64,000 nucleotides of DNA from Terasakiella magnetica (lineage in GTDB: Bacteria > Pseudomonadota > Alphaproteobacteria > Rhodospirillales > Magnetospirillaceae), in assembly GCA_902729415.1 (NCBI GenBank), contig CACVCF010000001.1:186001-250000 (forward strand), read 5' to 3'. Of this stretch, positions 1 through 15,533 are shown piece after piece. Under the pieces are notes generated by a model. That model had not been told where the DNA came from and did not search any database. It saw only the letters and a program-made list of their open reading frames with translations. Position 1 is the first letter of the stretch, and each line of letters opens with the position of its first letter. Both the position numbers and the translations under genes were made by a program.

Positions 1-1
1 C

Positions 2-271
2 CACCTGGAAGGCCGCTTCACCATGAGCAGCCAGGCGGACTTCCTGCCGGTGGTCAAGACCATCGGTACATTGAAAGGCGGCAAGTATGTTATCGAGCTG
101 TCGCGGCTGACTTTCATGGATTCCAGCGGACTGTCCATGATCATGGTGGCCAATGATGAAGCCCGCAGGGCGGGGGTGCAATTGGTACTGAGCAACCCGG
201 TCGATCGGGTCAAGGATCTGCTGCATCTGGCGGCGGTGGATCTGGTCATGTCGGTTCATGGGACACCCTGA
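2..271 (+). CDS. STAS-domain anti-anti-sigma factor (5'-truncated by window edge)
   Basis: RsbV/SpoIIAA-like antagonist that normally binds an anti-sigma kinase and releases a sigma factor or another output. The reading frame is open upstream of the first ATG (base 23): bases 2-22 encode HLEGRFT, the typical second STAS strand (L-x-G-R-F), so the true start lies before the window and ATG 23 is internal. The helix carrying the phosphorylatable serine is visible as FMDSSGLSMI, with the usual D-S-S-G motif. The 3' end overlaps the next gene by 14 bases, suggesting translational coupling with its partner kinase. About 90 residues are visible, close to a complete STAS domain. Confidence 0.85.
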   Translation, partial: HLEGRFTMSSQADFLPVVKTIGTLKGGKYVIELSRLTFMDSSGLSMIMVANDEARRAGVQLVLSNPVDRVKDLLHLAAVDLVMSVHGTP

Positions 272-1022
272 CCACGGCCACATTGCAACAAGCTCCCCGG
301 TCGGGGTGCTGGTTGTCGGCCCGGCCCCCGCCGAGACGGTCGTACGGGCCTGGGCTGCGCGGGGAATCCGCATTCTTCATGACCAACCTGCCGCGTCTCC
401 CTGTCTGGTCTGCGGCCCCGCCACCCCCGCGTTCCTGACAACGGGCCTGAACGCCCCCTTTGCCGGCTTCATCGAACGTGACGACGAGAGTGAAGCACAA
501 GGACTGTCCGAAGATGCCCTGGCGGCGATTCGGTGCGGCGGACGGGTGCTGTCCATCACCGCCGCCGCCGCCTATGGCGCCGATGTCGCCCGGATCATGA
601 GCGAGTCCATCGCAGCCTGGCTGGTCCCGCCGCAGGATGTGATGGAAAGGGTGGAAATCGCCCTCAGCGAAGCGGTTTCCAATGCCGTTTTGCACGGCAA
701 TCTCGGCCTCGACAGCGATTTGCGCCAAAGTCTGGCCGGGCTGGAGCAGTTTCAAATCCTGCTGGCCGAGCGGATGGCCGATCCTGCCCTGTCGCGGCGC
801 CGCTTGTATCTGACAGCCGGAGATCATGACGGCATGATTCAGATCTCGGTCACCGATCAGGGCGGCGGCTTTGATTTTGCCCGCGCGATCTCGGCACCGG
901 TCATTCCGGGCAAGGCTTCGGGCCGTGGCCTCCAACTGATTTTACGTCTGTGCGACAATGTGGTCGGACATAATGGCGGGCGCGGCCTGACCATGTACTG
1001 GCGGCAAGATGGAAACAGGTGA
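258..1022 (+). CDS. RsbW-like anti-sigma / ATP-binding serine kinase
   Basis: Likely partner of the preceding STAS protein: a GHKL ATPase of the anti-sigma regulatory factor type that would phosphorylate the STAS serine and sequester a target. The C-terminal half (about residues 130-254) has the N-box EIALSEAVSNAVLHGN, a G1 box VTDQGGGFDF and a G2-like SGRGLQLI. The N-terminal 120 residues are unusual for RsbW (normally about 150 aa in all) and contain no domain I recognise; they may be a degenerate receiver-like or partner-binding region. The start ATG lies inside the STAS gene (14-base overlap). Target sigma factor or other output is not in the window. Confidence 0.8.
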   Translation: MGHPDHGHIATSSPVGVLVVGPAPAETVVRAWAARGIRILHDQPAASPCLVCGPATPAFLTTGLNAPFAGFIERDDESEAQGLSEDALAAIRCGGRVLSITAAAAYGADVARIMSESIAAWLVPPQDVMERVEIALSEAVSNAVLHGNLGLDSDLRQSLAGLEQFQILLAERMADPALSRRRLYLTAGDHDGMIQISVTDQGGGFDFARAISAPVIPGKASGRGLQLILRLCDNVVGHNGGRGLTMYWRQDGNR

Positions 1023-1058
1023 GTGACCGGCGAGCCACAGACATGACTCGCCTCGTTG

Positions 1059-1083
1059 TCCCTCAAGCACCGGGCGGCCGGCC
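1059..1083 (-). repeat. Possible decayed fragment of the dispersed two-hairpin repeat
   Basis: Read on the minus strand this ends CCGGTGCTTGAGGGAC, close to the 3' terminus of the full repeat copies (CCGGCGTTTGAGGGGC) found near 20.7, 37.9, 54.5 and 63.6 kb. The hairpin part is not preserved, so it may be chance similarity. It lies in the 73-base gap between the convergent RsbW-like and lipoprotein genes. Confidence 0.35.
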
Positions 1084-1095
1084 TCTGATAACGGC

Positions 1096-1443
1096 TTATT
1101 TCTCGAGAACGGCCCAGCCCTTGTCGGACGCGGTGAAGCGGCCCGAGGCCTTCTGGCTCTGCTCGCCCAGCGGCCCGTCCATGGTCATCTCGAAGTCGCA
1201 AGTGTAGCCGGGATTGCCCTCGGCCTTGACGCAGCCCAGTTTCTTGAAGGCCTTGACGGTAATCACCAGTTCCTTGCCGATGGCGGCCCCCACCGCCTTC
1301 ATCTCGGCGTTGACGTCGTCGAAGCGGCCCTGGATGGCCTTCTTCATATCGGCTTCCGAAGGCTCGCCGCCGCAGGCGGTCAGCACGGCACAGATGGCGG
1401 TCACGGTCAGCAGGCTGCCCCCCCGGCGAACACTGGTCGTCAC
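1096..1443 (-). CDS. Small lipoprotein of unknown function
   Basis: About 115 residues with an N-terminal signal (TSVRRGG then a hydrophobic run) ending in a lipobox LTAC-GG, so export and lipidation are expected. Two later cysteines (in KLGCVKAEG and GYTCDFE) could form a disulfide. I place the start at GTG 1443 because AAGAGGAG lies 7 bases upstream; the ATG further upstream would add a basic extension without a good ribosome site. It sits downstream of lpd but beyond that gene's terminator, so it probably has its own transcript. I do not recognise the family; no function is assigned. Confidence 0.65.
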   Translation of the reverse strand: MTTSVRRGGSLLTVTAICAVLTACGGEPSEADMKKAIQGRFDDVNAEMKAVGAAIGKELVITVKAFKKLGCVKAEGNPGYTCDFEMTMDGPLGEQSQKASGRFTASDKGWAVLEK

Positions 1444-1509
1444 GGTCACTCTCCTCTTGCGTGGTCTGCTTTGGGTATAGTCCCGGATATTTCGTCGCAC
1501 AACCGGAAC

Positions 1510-1552
1510 GGAAAAAGAAAACTCCCGGCAGAGTCTGAAACTCCGCCGGGAG
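1510..1552 (-). terminator. Rho-independent terminator of the TCA operon
   Basis: Stem CTCCCGGC-a-GAGT / ACTC-c-GCCGGGAG (1522-1552), followed on the minus strand by a T-rich tract (TTTTCTTTTT). It lies just after the lpd stop and closes the mdh-to-lpd transcription unit. Confidence 0.8.
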
Positions 1553-1565
1553 CATTCCCGAACGC

Positions 1566-2972
1566 TCAGGTGTGGAGCGGGCGTCCATCTACCGCCAAGG
1601 CGGCTTCCTTGACCGCTTCACCCAGACCGGGATGGGAATGGCAGGTCCGCGCGATATCCTCGGCCGCGGCCCCGAACTCCATGGCCAAAACCACCTCGGC
1701 CAGCAGATCGCCGGCATTGGGGCCGATGATATGGGCGCCCAGCACCAGGTCGGTGGCGGCATCGGCCAGGATCTTGACGAAGCCTTCGACCTCATTCATG
1801 GACCGCGCCCGGCCATTGGCAGTGAAGGGGAACTTGCCCGCCTTATAGGCGATGCCGTCCTTCTTCAACTGCTCTTCGGTCTTACCCACCGAGGCCACTT
1901 CCGGCCAGGTGTAGACCACCGCCGGGATAGCGTCGTAGTTCACGTGACCGTGCTGACCGGCCAGGATCTCGGCCAGGGCGACGCCCTCTTCCTCGGCCTT
2001 GTGGGCCAGCATGGCGCCGCCGACCACGTCACCGATGGCGTAAACGCCGGGAACATTGGTGCGGAACTGACCATCGATCAGGATGAAACCGCGCGGATCG
2101 ACCGCGACACCGACCTTGTCCAGACCCAGACCCTCGGTGTAGGGCTTGCGGCCGATAGCCACCAGGACACAATCGGCCGCGATGACCTCGGCGCCCCCCC
2201 CGGCAGCGGGTTCGACAGTGACGGTAGCCGCCTTGCCCGTCTTTTCCACCTTGGTGACCTTGGTCCCCAGTTTGAACTCCATCCCCTGCTTGGCGAGGAT
2301 GCGCTGCATCTGCTTGGACACCTCGCCGTCATTGAACGGCAGGATGCGGTCGAGAAATTCCACCACCGTGATCTTGGTGCCGAGACGCCCCCAGACAGTG
2401 GCCAATTCCAGACCGATGACACCGCCGCCGATCACCACCATGTGCTTGGGCACCTTGGGCAGGGCCAAAGCACCGGTGGAGGATACAATCACCTCCTCGT
2501 CGATGGCGACGCCCGGCAGCGGCGTGACGTCCGAGCCGGTGGCAATGACGATATGCTTGGCGGCGATGGTTCTGGCGCCATCCTTACCGGTGACCTCGAT
2601 CTGGCCGGGGCCGGTGATGGCACCGGCGCCGATGATGTAGGTTACCTTGTTCTTCTTGAACAGGAACTCGATGCCCTTGGTGTTGTCGGAGACCACCTTA
2701 TCCTTGTGGCCCATCATGCCGGGCAGGTCGAGTTCGACCTTACCAACCTTGACGCCAAAGGCGCCCAGCTCGTGGGCGGCGGCATGGTAATGGTGTGACG
2801 CCGACAGCAGCGCCTTGGAGGGAATGCAGCCCACATTGAGGCAGGTGCCGCCGAGCGTGCCGCGCTTTTCCACGCAGGCGGTCTTGAGGCCCAGCTGGGC
2901 GGCGCGGATGGCGGCGACATAGCCGCCGGGGCCACCGCCGATGATGACGACGTCGAAGGATTCAGTGCTCAT
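1566..2972 (-). CDS. lpd: Dihydrolipoyl dehydrogenase (E3)
   Basis: FAD flavoprotein that reoxidises dihydrolipoyl groups with NAD+ as E3 of the 2-oxoglutarate dehydrogenase complex and possibly of others. 468 residues, the normal length. The N-terminal FAD motif is [15 protein letters not shown]; the redox disulfide is in [13 protein letters not shown]; a second dinucleotide fold is [11 protein letters not shown]; the FAD-binding GD motif is YAIGDVVGG; and the catalytic His-Glu dyad is in HSHPGLGEA near the C terminus. Last gene of the TCA cluster, 92 bases after sucB with a palindromic element between. Confidence 0.97.
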   Translation of the reverse strand: MSTESFDVVIIGGGPGGYVAAIRAAQLGLKTACVEKRGTLGGTCLNVGCIPSKALLSASHHYHAAAHELGAFGVKVGKVELDLPGMMGHKDKVVSDNTKGIEFLFKKNKVTYIIGAGAITGPGQIEVTGKDGARTIAAKHIVIATGSDVTPLPGVAIDEEVIVSSTGALALPKVPKHMVVIGGGVIGLELATVWGRLGTKITVVEFLDRILPFNDGEVSKQMQRILAKQGMEFKLGTKVTKVEKTGKAATVTVEPAAGGGAEVIAADCVLVAIGRKPYTEGLGLDKVGVAVDPRGFILIDGQFRTNVPGVYAIGDVVGGAMLAHKAEEEGVALAEILAGQHGHVNYDAIPAVVYTWPEVASVGKTEEQLKKDGIAYKAGKFPFTANGRARSMNEVEGFVKILADAATDLVLGAHIIGPNAGDLLAEVVLAMEFGAAAEDIARTCHSHPGLGEAVKEAALAVDGRPLHT

Positions 2973-2991
2973 AAATTTGTCCCCTACCCAG

Positions 2992-3051
2992 CGTCATCCC
3001 CCGGGTTTGACCCAGGGGCCATGGATGGCCGGGACAAGCCCGGCCATGACG
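2992..3051. repeat. 60-base palindromic intergenic element between sucB and lpd
   Basis: The ends CGTCAT and ATGACG are inverted copies. Inside is a perfect hairpin ATGGCCGGG-acaag-CCCGGCCAT and a small hairpin GGGT-ttg-ACCC. Similar palindromes are widespread between genes in alphaproteobacteria. Its position inside an operon suggests an effect on mRNA processing or relative expression of lpd, which is inference. Confidence 0.7.
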
Positions 3052-3064
3052 ACAATGGAAGCGC

Positions 3065-4261
3065 CTACATCTCCAGCAGGATGCGCTGCGGATCCTCGAT
3101 GCATTCCTTGACGCGCACCAGGAACGACACCGCCTCGCGGCCATCGATGATGCGGTGGTCATAAGACAGCGCCAGATACATCATGGGACGCGCCTTGATG
3201 GAGCCGTCAGGCATGACCATGGGGCGCTGCTGCACCTTGTGCATGCCGAGGATGCCGGACTGGGGGGTATTGAGGATGGGGGTGCTCATCAGCGAGCCGT
3301 AAACACCGCCATTGGAGATGGTGAAGGTGCCGCCGGTCAGGTCTTCCATGCCCAGCTTGCCGTCGCGGGCCTTCTTGCCCAGCGCGGCGATGCCCTGCTC
3401 GACCCCGGCGAAGGACAATTGGTCGGCGGCGCGCAGCACCGGCACCACCAGACCCTGGGGCGTGCCGACAGCGACGCCGATGTCGTAGTACTTCTTGTAA
3501 ACCAGATCCTCGCCGTCGATCTCGGCATTGACCGCAGGCCAATCCTTCAGCCCGGCGATACAGGCCTTCACGAAGAAGGACATGAAGCCCAGCTTGGTGC
3601 CGTGACGCTTCTCGAACTGGTCCTTGTACTGGTTGCGCAGGTCGAACAGCGCCGTCATGTCCACCTCGTTGAAGGTGGTCAGCATGGCGGCGGTGTTCTG
3701 GGCCTCCTTCAGGCGCTCGGCGATGCGCTTACGCAAGCGGGTCATCTTGACGCGCTCTTCCAGCTCGGCCTTGGCCCGCGGGCCCGAGGGGGCGGCGGGC
3801 TTGGGCGCGGCGGCGGCGGGAGCCGGAGCCGAAGCGGCGGCCAGAACGTCACCCTTGGTCACCCGGCCATCCTTGCCGGTTCCGGCGATGGCGGCGGTAT
3901 CGACACCGGTATCGGCGGCGATCTTCTTGGCTGATGGCATCACCGCCGGAGCGGCGGCAGCAGCCGGGGCGGCCTTGGAGGCCGGAGCCGGAGCGGCGGC
4001 AGGTGCGGCCTTGGAGGCGGCACCACCGGCCCCGATCAGGCCGAGGACGGCACCGACTTCGACAGTCGTGCCGACCGCGGCGATGATCTCGGTCAGCGTC
4101 CCGGCGGCGGGAGACGGAACCTCGACGGTGACCTTGTCGGTCTCCAGTTCGACCAAAGGCTCATCAAGCTTGACGGCATCGCCGGGATTCTTGAACCACT
4201 TGGCGATAGTCGCCTCGGAAACGGACTCGCCCAGGGTGGGCACCTTGATTTCAGTGGACAT
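3065..4261 (-). CDS. sucB: 2-oxoglutarate dehydrogenase E2, dihydrolipoamide succinyltransferase
   Basis: Core of the 2-oxoglutarate dehydrogenase complex: transfers the succinyl group from lipoamide to CoA. Domains in order: one lipoyl domain (residues 1-75, lipoylated lysine in [11 protein letters not shown]), an Ala/Pro/Lys-rich linker, a peripheral-subunit-binding domain ([14 protein letters not shown], about 108-145), a second Ala/Pro linker, and the catalytic acyltransferase domain (about 165-398) ending with the active-site [12 protein letters not shown]. 398 residues is typical for SucB. Starts 24 bases after sucA, in the same operon. Confidence 0.97.
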   Translation of the reverse strand: MSTEIKVPTLGESVSEATIAKWFKNPGDAVKLDEPLVELETDKVTVEVPSPAAGTLTEIIAAVGTTVEVGAVLGLIGAGGAASKAAPAAAPAPASKAAPAAAAAPAVMPSAKKIAADTGVDTAAIAGTGKDGRVTKGDVLAAASAPAPAAAAPKPAAPSGPRAKAELEERVKMTRLRKRIAERLKEAQNTAAMLTTFNEVDMTALFDLRNQYKDQFEKRHGTKLGFMSFFVKACIAGLKDWPAVNAEIDGEDLVYKKYYDIGVAVGTPQGLVVPVLRAADQLSFAGVEQGIAALGKKARDGKLGMEDLTGGTFTISNGGVYGSLMSTPILNTPQSGILGMHKVQQRPMVMPDGSIKARPMMYLALSYDHRIIDGREAVSFLVRVKECIEDPQRILLEM

Positions 4262-4285
4262 ACTGCGGTTCCCTTCGTTTCTTTC

Positions 4286-7228
<2,943 letters not shown>

Positions 7229-7343
7229 GTCTGGGTTCGACGCAGGTTCTAGCCCGCGTCCCTTTCGTCGTTCGGGGCGGGGCGGCGCCGCCGGGCGCCG
7301 CACTGCCGACGGCGCTATCGTTTCTTTTTATTCTGGAAGGGGG

Positions 7344-7374
7344 CGGTCCGGTGCTCCGGCGGTGCACCGGACCG
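7344..7374 (-). promoter_or_regulatory. Strong stem-loop between sucD and sucA
   Basis: Perfect 11-base stem CGGTCCGGTGC / GCACCGGACCG around a 9-base loop. No T-run follows on the minus strand, so it is a poor intrinsic terminator. It may stabilise the upstream sucCD message or mark a processing site between sucCD and sucAB-lpd. The rest of the 173-base gap shows nothing else I can name. Confidence 0.5.
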
Positions 7375-7401
7375 TTTAATCAAGGGGCCTTTGCGGGTCC
7401 C

Positions 7402-8277
7402 TTAGCCCTTCAACAGCTTCACCATGGTCGAGCCCAAGGACGCGGGCGAATCGGCGACGGCGATACCGGCAGCCAGCAAAGCCTCGACTTTGAAGTCAGC
7501 CGTGTCGTTGCCGCCCGAAATCACCGCACCGGCATGGCCCATGCGGCGGCCGGGAGGAGCGGTACGGCCGGCGATGAAACCGACGGTCGGCTTCTTGATC
7601 TTGCTGCGCTTCAGCATCTCGGCACCCTGGACCTCGGCGTCGCCGCCGATTTCGCCGATCATGATGATCGCCTGGGTCTCGGGATCGGCCAGGAAAAGCT
7701 CCAGGCTGTCCACAAAGTTGGTGCCGTTGATGGGGTCGCCGCCGATGCCGATGCAAGTGGTCTGACCCAGACCGGTGGCGGTGGTCTGAGCGACCGCCTC
7801 GTAGGTCAGAGTACCGGACCGCGAAACGATGCCGATCTTGCCACGCATGTGGATGTGGCCGGGCATGATGCCGATCTTGCACTCGCCGGGGGTGATGACG
7901 CCGGGGCAGTTCGGCCCGATCAGACGGGTCTTGGAGCCCTGAAGCGCCCGCTTCACCGCCAGCATGTCGGCCACCGGAATACCTTCGGTGATGCAGACGG
8001 CCAGTTCGATCTCGGCGTCGATGGCTTCGAGGATGGCGTCGGCGGCGAACGGCGGCGGGACATAGATCACGCTGGCGTTACAGCCGGTCTTGGCCTTGGC
8101 CTCGGCGACGGTGTTGAACACCGGCAGGTCGAGATGGGTGGTGCCGCCCTTACCGGGGGTGACACCGCCGACCATCTTGGTGCCATAGGCGATGGCCTGC
8201 TCGGAGTGGAAGGTGCCCTGGGCGCCGGTGAAGCCCTGGCAGATCACCTTCGTGTTGGCATTTACGAGAACGGCCAT
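7402..8277 (-). CDS. sucD: Succinyl-CoA synthetase alpha subunit
   Basis: Substrate-level phosphorylation step of the TCA cycle with SucC. 291 residues, the usual length. The N-terminal CoA-binding Rossmann region carries [35 protein letters not shown] is strongly conserved; the phosphorylated active-site histidine is in [15 protein letters not shown] near residue 247. Two bases separate it from sucC, so the two are translated together in the expected equimolar way. Confidence 0.97.
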   Translation of the reverse strand: MAVLVNANTKVICQGFTGAQGTFHSEQAIAYGTKMVGGVTPGKGGTTHLDLPVFNTVAEAKAKTGCNASVIYVPPPFAADAILEAIDAEIELAVCITEGIPVADMLAVKRALQGSKTRLIGPNCPGVITPGECKIGIMPGHIHMRGKIGIVSRSGTLTYEAVAQTTATGLGQTTCIGIGGDPINGTNFVDSLELFLADPETQAIIMIGEIGGDAEVQGAEMLKRSKIKKPTVGFIAGRTAPPGRRMGHAGAVISGGNDTADFKVEALLAAGIAVADSPASLGSTMVKLLKG

Positions 8278-8279
8278 GG

Positions 8280-9476
<1,197 letters not shown>

Positions 9477-9504
9477 GGGATTCGGTTCCCCTTTCGCTTG
9501 GACG

Positions 9505-10545
<1,041 letters not shown>

Positions 10546-10546
10546 T

Positions 10547-10575
10547 TAGGTAACCCGATTCGCGCCCCAGGGCAA
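10547..10575 (-). promoter_or_regulatory. Weak candidate promoter of the TCA operon
   Basis: On the minus strand TTGCCC (-35), 17-base spacer, TACCTA (-10), about 80 bases upstream of mdh. The -35 fits alphaproteobacterial housekeeping promoters, the -10 is poor. Offered because the 283-base gap between mdh and thiC must contain the operon promoter. Confidence 0.3.
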
Positions 10576-10707
10576 GTGGATTGGCATCTGAATGCTGCAA
10601 AGGAGGGGGGGCAGGAAATGCGGGGATTTACGCAGCCTTGCACCCCGCCGCACGGCTGAGGCGCCTTAAAGCCTTGGAGTCATTCAAAGAACACCTACCC
10701 GGAAGGG

Positions 10708-10739
10708 GTTTCGCCCCACCCGCGAGGGTGGGGCGAAAC
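10708..10739 (-). terminator. Perfect 14-base hairpin downstream of thiC
   Basis: GTTTCGCCCCACCC-gcga-GGGTGGGGCGAAAC lies 9 bases beyond the thiC stop. The stem is very strong, but no clear T-tract follows on the minus strand, so it could be a terminator with a weak tail or a 3' stabiliser. Confidence 0.6.
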
Positions 10740-10747
10740 TAGGGAGG

Positions 10748-12725
<1,978 letters not shown>

Positions 12726-12772
12726 CACCAGACTTGGCCTCTTGCGCGGCGGGAGTCAAGCCTTGCAAGGCC

Positions 12773-13507
12773 CTATTTTATCCGGGCCTTTCCCGGCCAG
12801 CAGATTTCGCGGTGGGCGCAGAAGTCCTCCACTCCCTCGGATGGCCCCACCACCAGCAGGCGGTACCACAGACCGCGATCCCCCATCCGAGCCTTGACCA
12901 CCTCGTGCGCGAGGCCCGAGCGGGCGAAGCGTTGCCAGTCCTGTTCCGCCGCCGCCTGGGTCCGGTACGAACCGATCTGGACCTTGACCAGGGCGGGTGG
13001 AGACACCGGCGGCGGCGGCTCCGTCACCGATGGCGAAGGGGGCGGCGCGGGCGGCGGCTCCACCGCGGCGGCCAGCCGCTCCAGCTCCTTGCGGGCGTGG
13101 GGCACTCCGGCTTCGGCGGCCTTGGTCAGCCACACCAGACCTTGAGCCCGGTCGGGTTCGAGATGCGGACCGCCCTTCATGTAGAGCATGCCCAGGTTGT
13201 ACTGGGCGGTCGCCACTCCGGCATCGGCAGCCACCTGATACCACGCCAGGGCGATGGCAGCGTCGGCCTCCCCCCCCAGCCCCTGGCGATAGAGATGGCC
13301 GAGATTGCGCGCCGCTTCCGGGTCGCCGAAATGGGCGGCACGCTCCCAGGCAGCCCGAGCTTCGTCGTAGTGCCCCTCGACGAAGGCGGCGAGACCGCCA
13401 TAAAAATGGTGGTCGCGGATGGTCTGGATGGGAGGCGGTGCCTCGGCGCAGGCCGCCACAAACAGGCTCAAGGCAACAAGAATGCTGCGATATGTGGCCG
13501 GACGCAC
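12773..13507 (-). CDS. Sel1-repeat / SPOR-domain lipoprotein
   Basis: 244 residues. The signal peptide ends in the lipobox VAAC (about residue 20), so it should be an outer-membrane or periplasmic lipoprotein. Residues about 35-145 hold tetratricopeptide-like Sel1 repeats (A-A-x-x-G-x-x-x-A motifs such as AADAGVATAQYNLGMLY). A Pro-rich linker (about 150-168) follows, and a C-terminal SPOR domain (KVQIGSYRTQAAAEQDW onward) is predicted to bind denuded peptidoglycan glycans at the septum. A role in cell-wall organisation or division is inferred from the domains. A thiC-leader riboswitch lies just downstream, so it is probably not in the thiC operon. Confidence 0.75.
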   Translation of the reverse strand: MRPATYRSILVALSLFVAACAEAPPPIQTIRDHHFYGGLAAFVEGHYDEARAAWERAAHFGDPEAARNLGHLYRQGLGGEADAAIALAWYQVAADAGVATAQYNLGMLYMKGGPHLEPDRAQGLVWLTKAAEAGVPHARKELERLAAAVEPPPAPPPSPSVTEPPPPVSPPALVKVQIGSYRTQAAAEQDWQRFARSGLAHEVVKARMGDRGLWYRLLVVGPSEGVEDFCAHREICWPGKARIK

Positions 13508-13731
13508 AGAACCTCCCGTCTTAAACGTGTAAGGATTGAACAGTACCGATCCGGTACACCACTAAAGACATATGGAACGACCATGGGCAGAGACCTTACC
13601 GATTGGGCCGTCCTTCTGGAAGTCCTCGACGGAATTCGGGCACCATTTCCGTCCCTGGCCTCTCTTACCTTGCAGATGACTCCCAGCGGCTCCCTCCAGA
13701 AATCCCATGCCCGCCGCCCGCCGCCGGTGCG

Positions 13732-14673
13732 TCACGCCTCCCCGCCGACGCCATCTCCCAGGTCAACGCCCCTATCCCAATAGGGCTCGGGGCCGAACAC
13801 CCCGCCAAGGTAATCCACGAAAGCCCGCACCTTGGGCGACAGGTGCCGCGCATGGGGATAGACCGCGTTCAGCGACACGTCATGCGGAATGAAACGCCCC
13901 AACAGCGGCACCAGCCGCCCGGCACGCAGGTCATCGCCCAGAAAAAAGGTGGGCAGCATGGTGATGCCTTGGCCCGCCAACGCCATCAGCCGCAGCACGT
14001 CGCCGTTATCGGCCCGGAAGCGCCCGGCCACCTCCTGGGATAGAATCTGACCATCGGCGCCGACAAAGCGCCATTCCGAACTGACCATGCCGCTGTGGGT
14101 CAGACAGTCGTGTCCGCTCAGATCGACCGGGGTCTGGGGAGTTCCGCGCGTGGCCAGATAACCGGGGGCAGCGGCGGCAATACGGCGGATAGACGCCAGT
14201 CGCCGGGCGATCAGCGACGAATCCGCCAGCCGCCCGATCCGCACCGCCACATCCCAGCCCTCGTCCACCAGATCGACATGGCGGTCAGTCATGCCCATTT
14301 CCAGCTCGATCTCGGGGTAACGGTCAAGAAAGCCCGCCAAGGCCGGTCCCAGATGGAGAATACCGAACGACATGGGGGCGCTGACCCGCAGCCGCCCACG
14401 TGGCACCGATTGCAGGTGGCTGACCAGTTGGTTGGCCTCGTCCAGGTCGGCCAGGATGCGCTGACAGCGTTCAAGATAGGCCCGCCCCGCCTCGGTCGGC
14501 GACAGCGAACGGGTGGTCCGATGCAGCAGCCGCACCCCGAGATCGCTTTCCAGAGCAGAAACCTGACGGCTGATCATGGATTTGGACAGGCCCAGCCGCC
14601 GTGCCGCCTCGGAAAAGCTGCCTGATTCGGCAACCCGAACAAAGGCCTGAAGACAGTCAAACCGCGGGTTCAT
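13732..14673 (-). CDS. LysR-family transcriptional regulator
   Basis: About 313 residues. The N-terminal winged HTH (residues 1-60) is clear: FVRVAESGSFSEAARRLGLS then SKSMISRQVSALESDLG, followed by the LLHRTTRSLSPTEAG wing and a periplasmic-binding-like effector domain (about 90-300). Start taken at ATG 14673 because LysR proteins begin just before this HTH; upstream in-frame codons run through the promoter of the divergent gene. Closest to the subgroup typified by DhcR/CrgA-like regulators that sit beside oxidoreductases. Likely controls the divergent dioxygenase gene and itself. Confidence 0.9.
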   Translation of the reverse strand: MNPRFDCLQAFVRVAESGSFSEAARRLGLSKSMISRQVSALESDLGVRLLHRTTRSLSPTEAGRAYLERCQRILADLDEANQLVSHLQSVPRGRLRVSAPMSFGILHLGPALAGFLDRYPEIELEMGMTDRHVDLVDEGWDVAVRIGRLADSSLIARRLASIRRIAAAAPGYLATRGTPQTPVDLSGHDCLTHSGMVSSEWRFVGADGQILSQEVAGRFRADNGDVLRLMALAGQGITMLPTFFLGDDLRAGRLVPLLGRFIPHDVSLNAVYPHARHLSPKVRAFVDYLGGVFGPEPYWDRGVDLGDGVGGEA

Positions 14674-14687
14674 TGATGAGCATCCAG

Positions 14688-14719
14688 CAACAATTGATCT
14701 CAAGGATGATGCATTGTTG
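14688..14719. promoter_or_regulatory. Candidate LysR operator
   Basis: Inverted arms CAACAAT and ATTGTTG separated by 18 bases in the 92-base gap between the divergent LysR and dioxygenase genes. The position and dyad fit LysR-type sites, though the spacing is longer than the classic T-N11-A. Confidence 0.4.
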
Positions 14720-14765
14720 ATTTCGCATCGGGAAGCTAAATTTAAGGGAGTTTCGGAGGCCAAAA

Positions 14766-15533
14766 ATGGAATTCGCGTCGCTGTTCGTTTCCCACGGTTC
14801 GCCCATGCTGGTGCTGGAAGACACGCCTGCCCGGCATTTCCTGCAATCTTTGGGGCCGCGCCTTGGCAAGCCCAAGGCGGTGATCGCTGTCACCGCCCAC
14901 TGGCCCAGCTTGGTCCCCGCTCTGAGCTTTGCGGCCTGGCCGGACAAAATCAATGACATCTATGGCTTCCCACCCGAGCTGTTCCGCCTGAGCTACCCCG
15001 CCCCCGGCGCTCCGGCGGTGGCGGCCCAGGCGGCGGACCTGCTGGGACCGGCCACCCGGCGCGACCCCGGACGCGGCATCGATCACGGCATCTGGTCGGT
15101 GATGAGCCTGATCTGGCCCGAGGCCGACGTACCGGTGGTGGCGCTGTCGGTGATGCCGGACCTGGATGCCCGCTATCATTATCTGCTGGGAAAGCGGCTG
15201 CGCCCCCTGGCCGAAGACGGCGTCCTGATCCTGGGCACCGGCGCCGCCACCCATAATTTGATGGAATACCGCGACCGCCCCGATCATGCCGCCGCCGACG
15301 CCGCCACCACCGCCTTCACCGACTGGCTGGCCGAAGCCACCGAAGCGGGACGGACCGGCGATCTGCTGGATTACCGGGAACAAGCGCCGGGGGCCGAATT
15401 CAGCCACCCCACCGACGAACATCTGCTGCCGTTCTTCGTCGCCCTCGGCGCCGCGCCCGAAGGCCGGGCCAAGCGTCTGCATCACAGCCTGGATTCCGGC
15501 ATTCTCGCCATGGATGCCTACGGCTTCGCGTGA
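14766..15533 (+). CDS. ygiD: DODA-type extradiol dioxygenase (YgiD-like)
   Basis: 255 residues of the class III LigB/DODA family, which opens catechol rings such as DOPA using a mononuclear metal. Conserved histidines are visible in FVSHGSPML (about residue 10), VTAHWPS (about 44), GIDHGIWS (about 119) and HPTDEHLLPFF (about 216-221), the expected ligand set. A ribosome site GGAG-containing TTTCGGAGG precedes the ATG. Divergent from a LysR regulator; its 3' end overlaps the convergent hydrogenase-like operon by 16 bases. The natural substrate cannot be told from sequence. Confidence 0.85.
   Translation: MEFASLFVSHGSPMLVLEDTPARHFLQSLGPRLGKPKAVIAVTAHWPSLVPALSFAAWPDKINDIYGFPPELFRLSYPAPGAPAVAAQAADLLGPATRRDPGRGIDHGIWSVMSLIWPEADVPVVALSVMPDLDARYHYLLGKRLRPLAEDGVLILGTGAATHNLMEYRDRPDHAAADAATTAFTDWLAEATEAGRTGDLLDYREQAPGAEFSHPTDEHLLPFFVALGAAPEGRAKRLHHSLDSGILAMDAYGFA

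Noticed and set aside
13543..13557. GTACCG-atc-CGGTAC palindrome upstream of the Sel1/SPOR lipoprotein gene
   Set aside because: Short perfect dyad that could be an operator, but it is small enough to occur by chance and has no known regulator match.
13583..13783. Possible 66-residue small gene beginning MGRDLTDWAVLLEVLDG
   Set aside because: It has an ATG with a weak GGAA upstream, but it overlaps the 3' end of the LysR gene by 52 bases and its second half is Pro/Ser/Arg low-complexity sequence; support is too thin to list.
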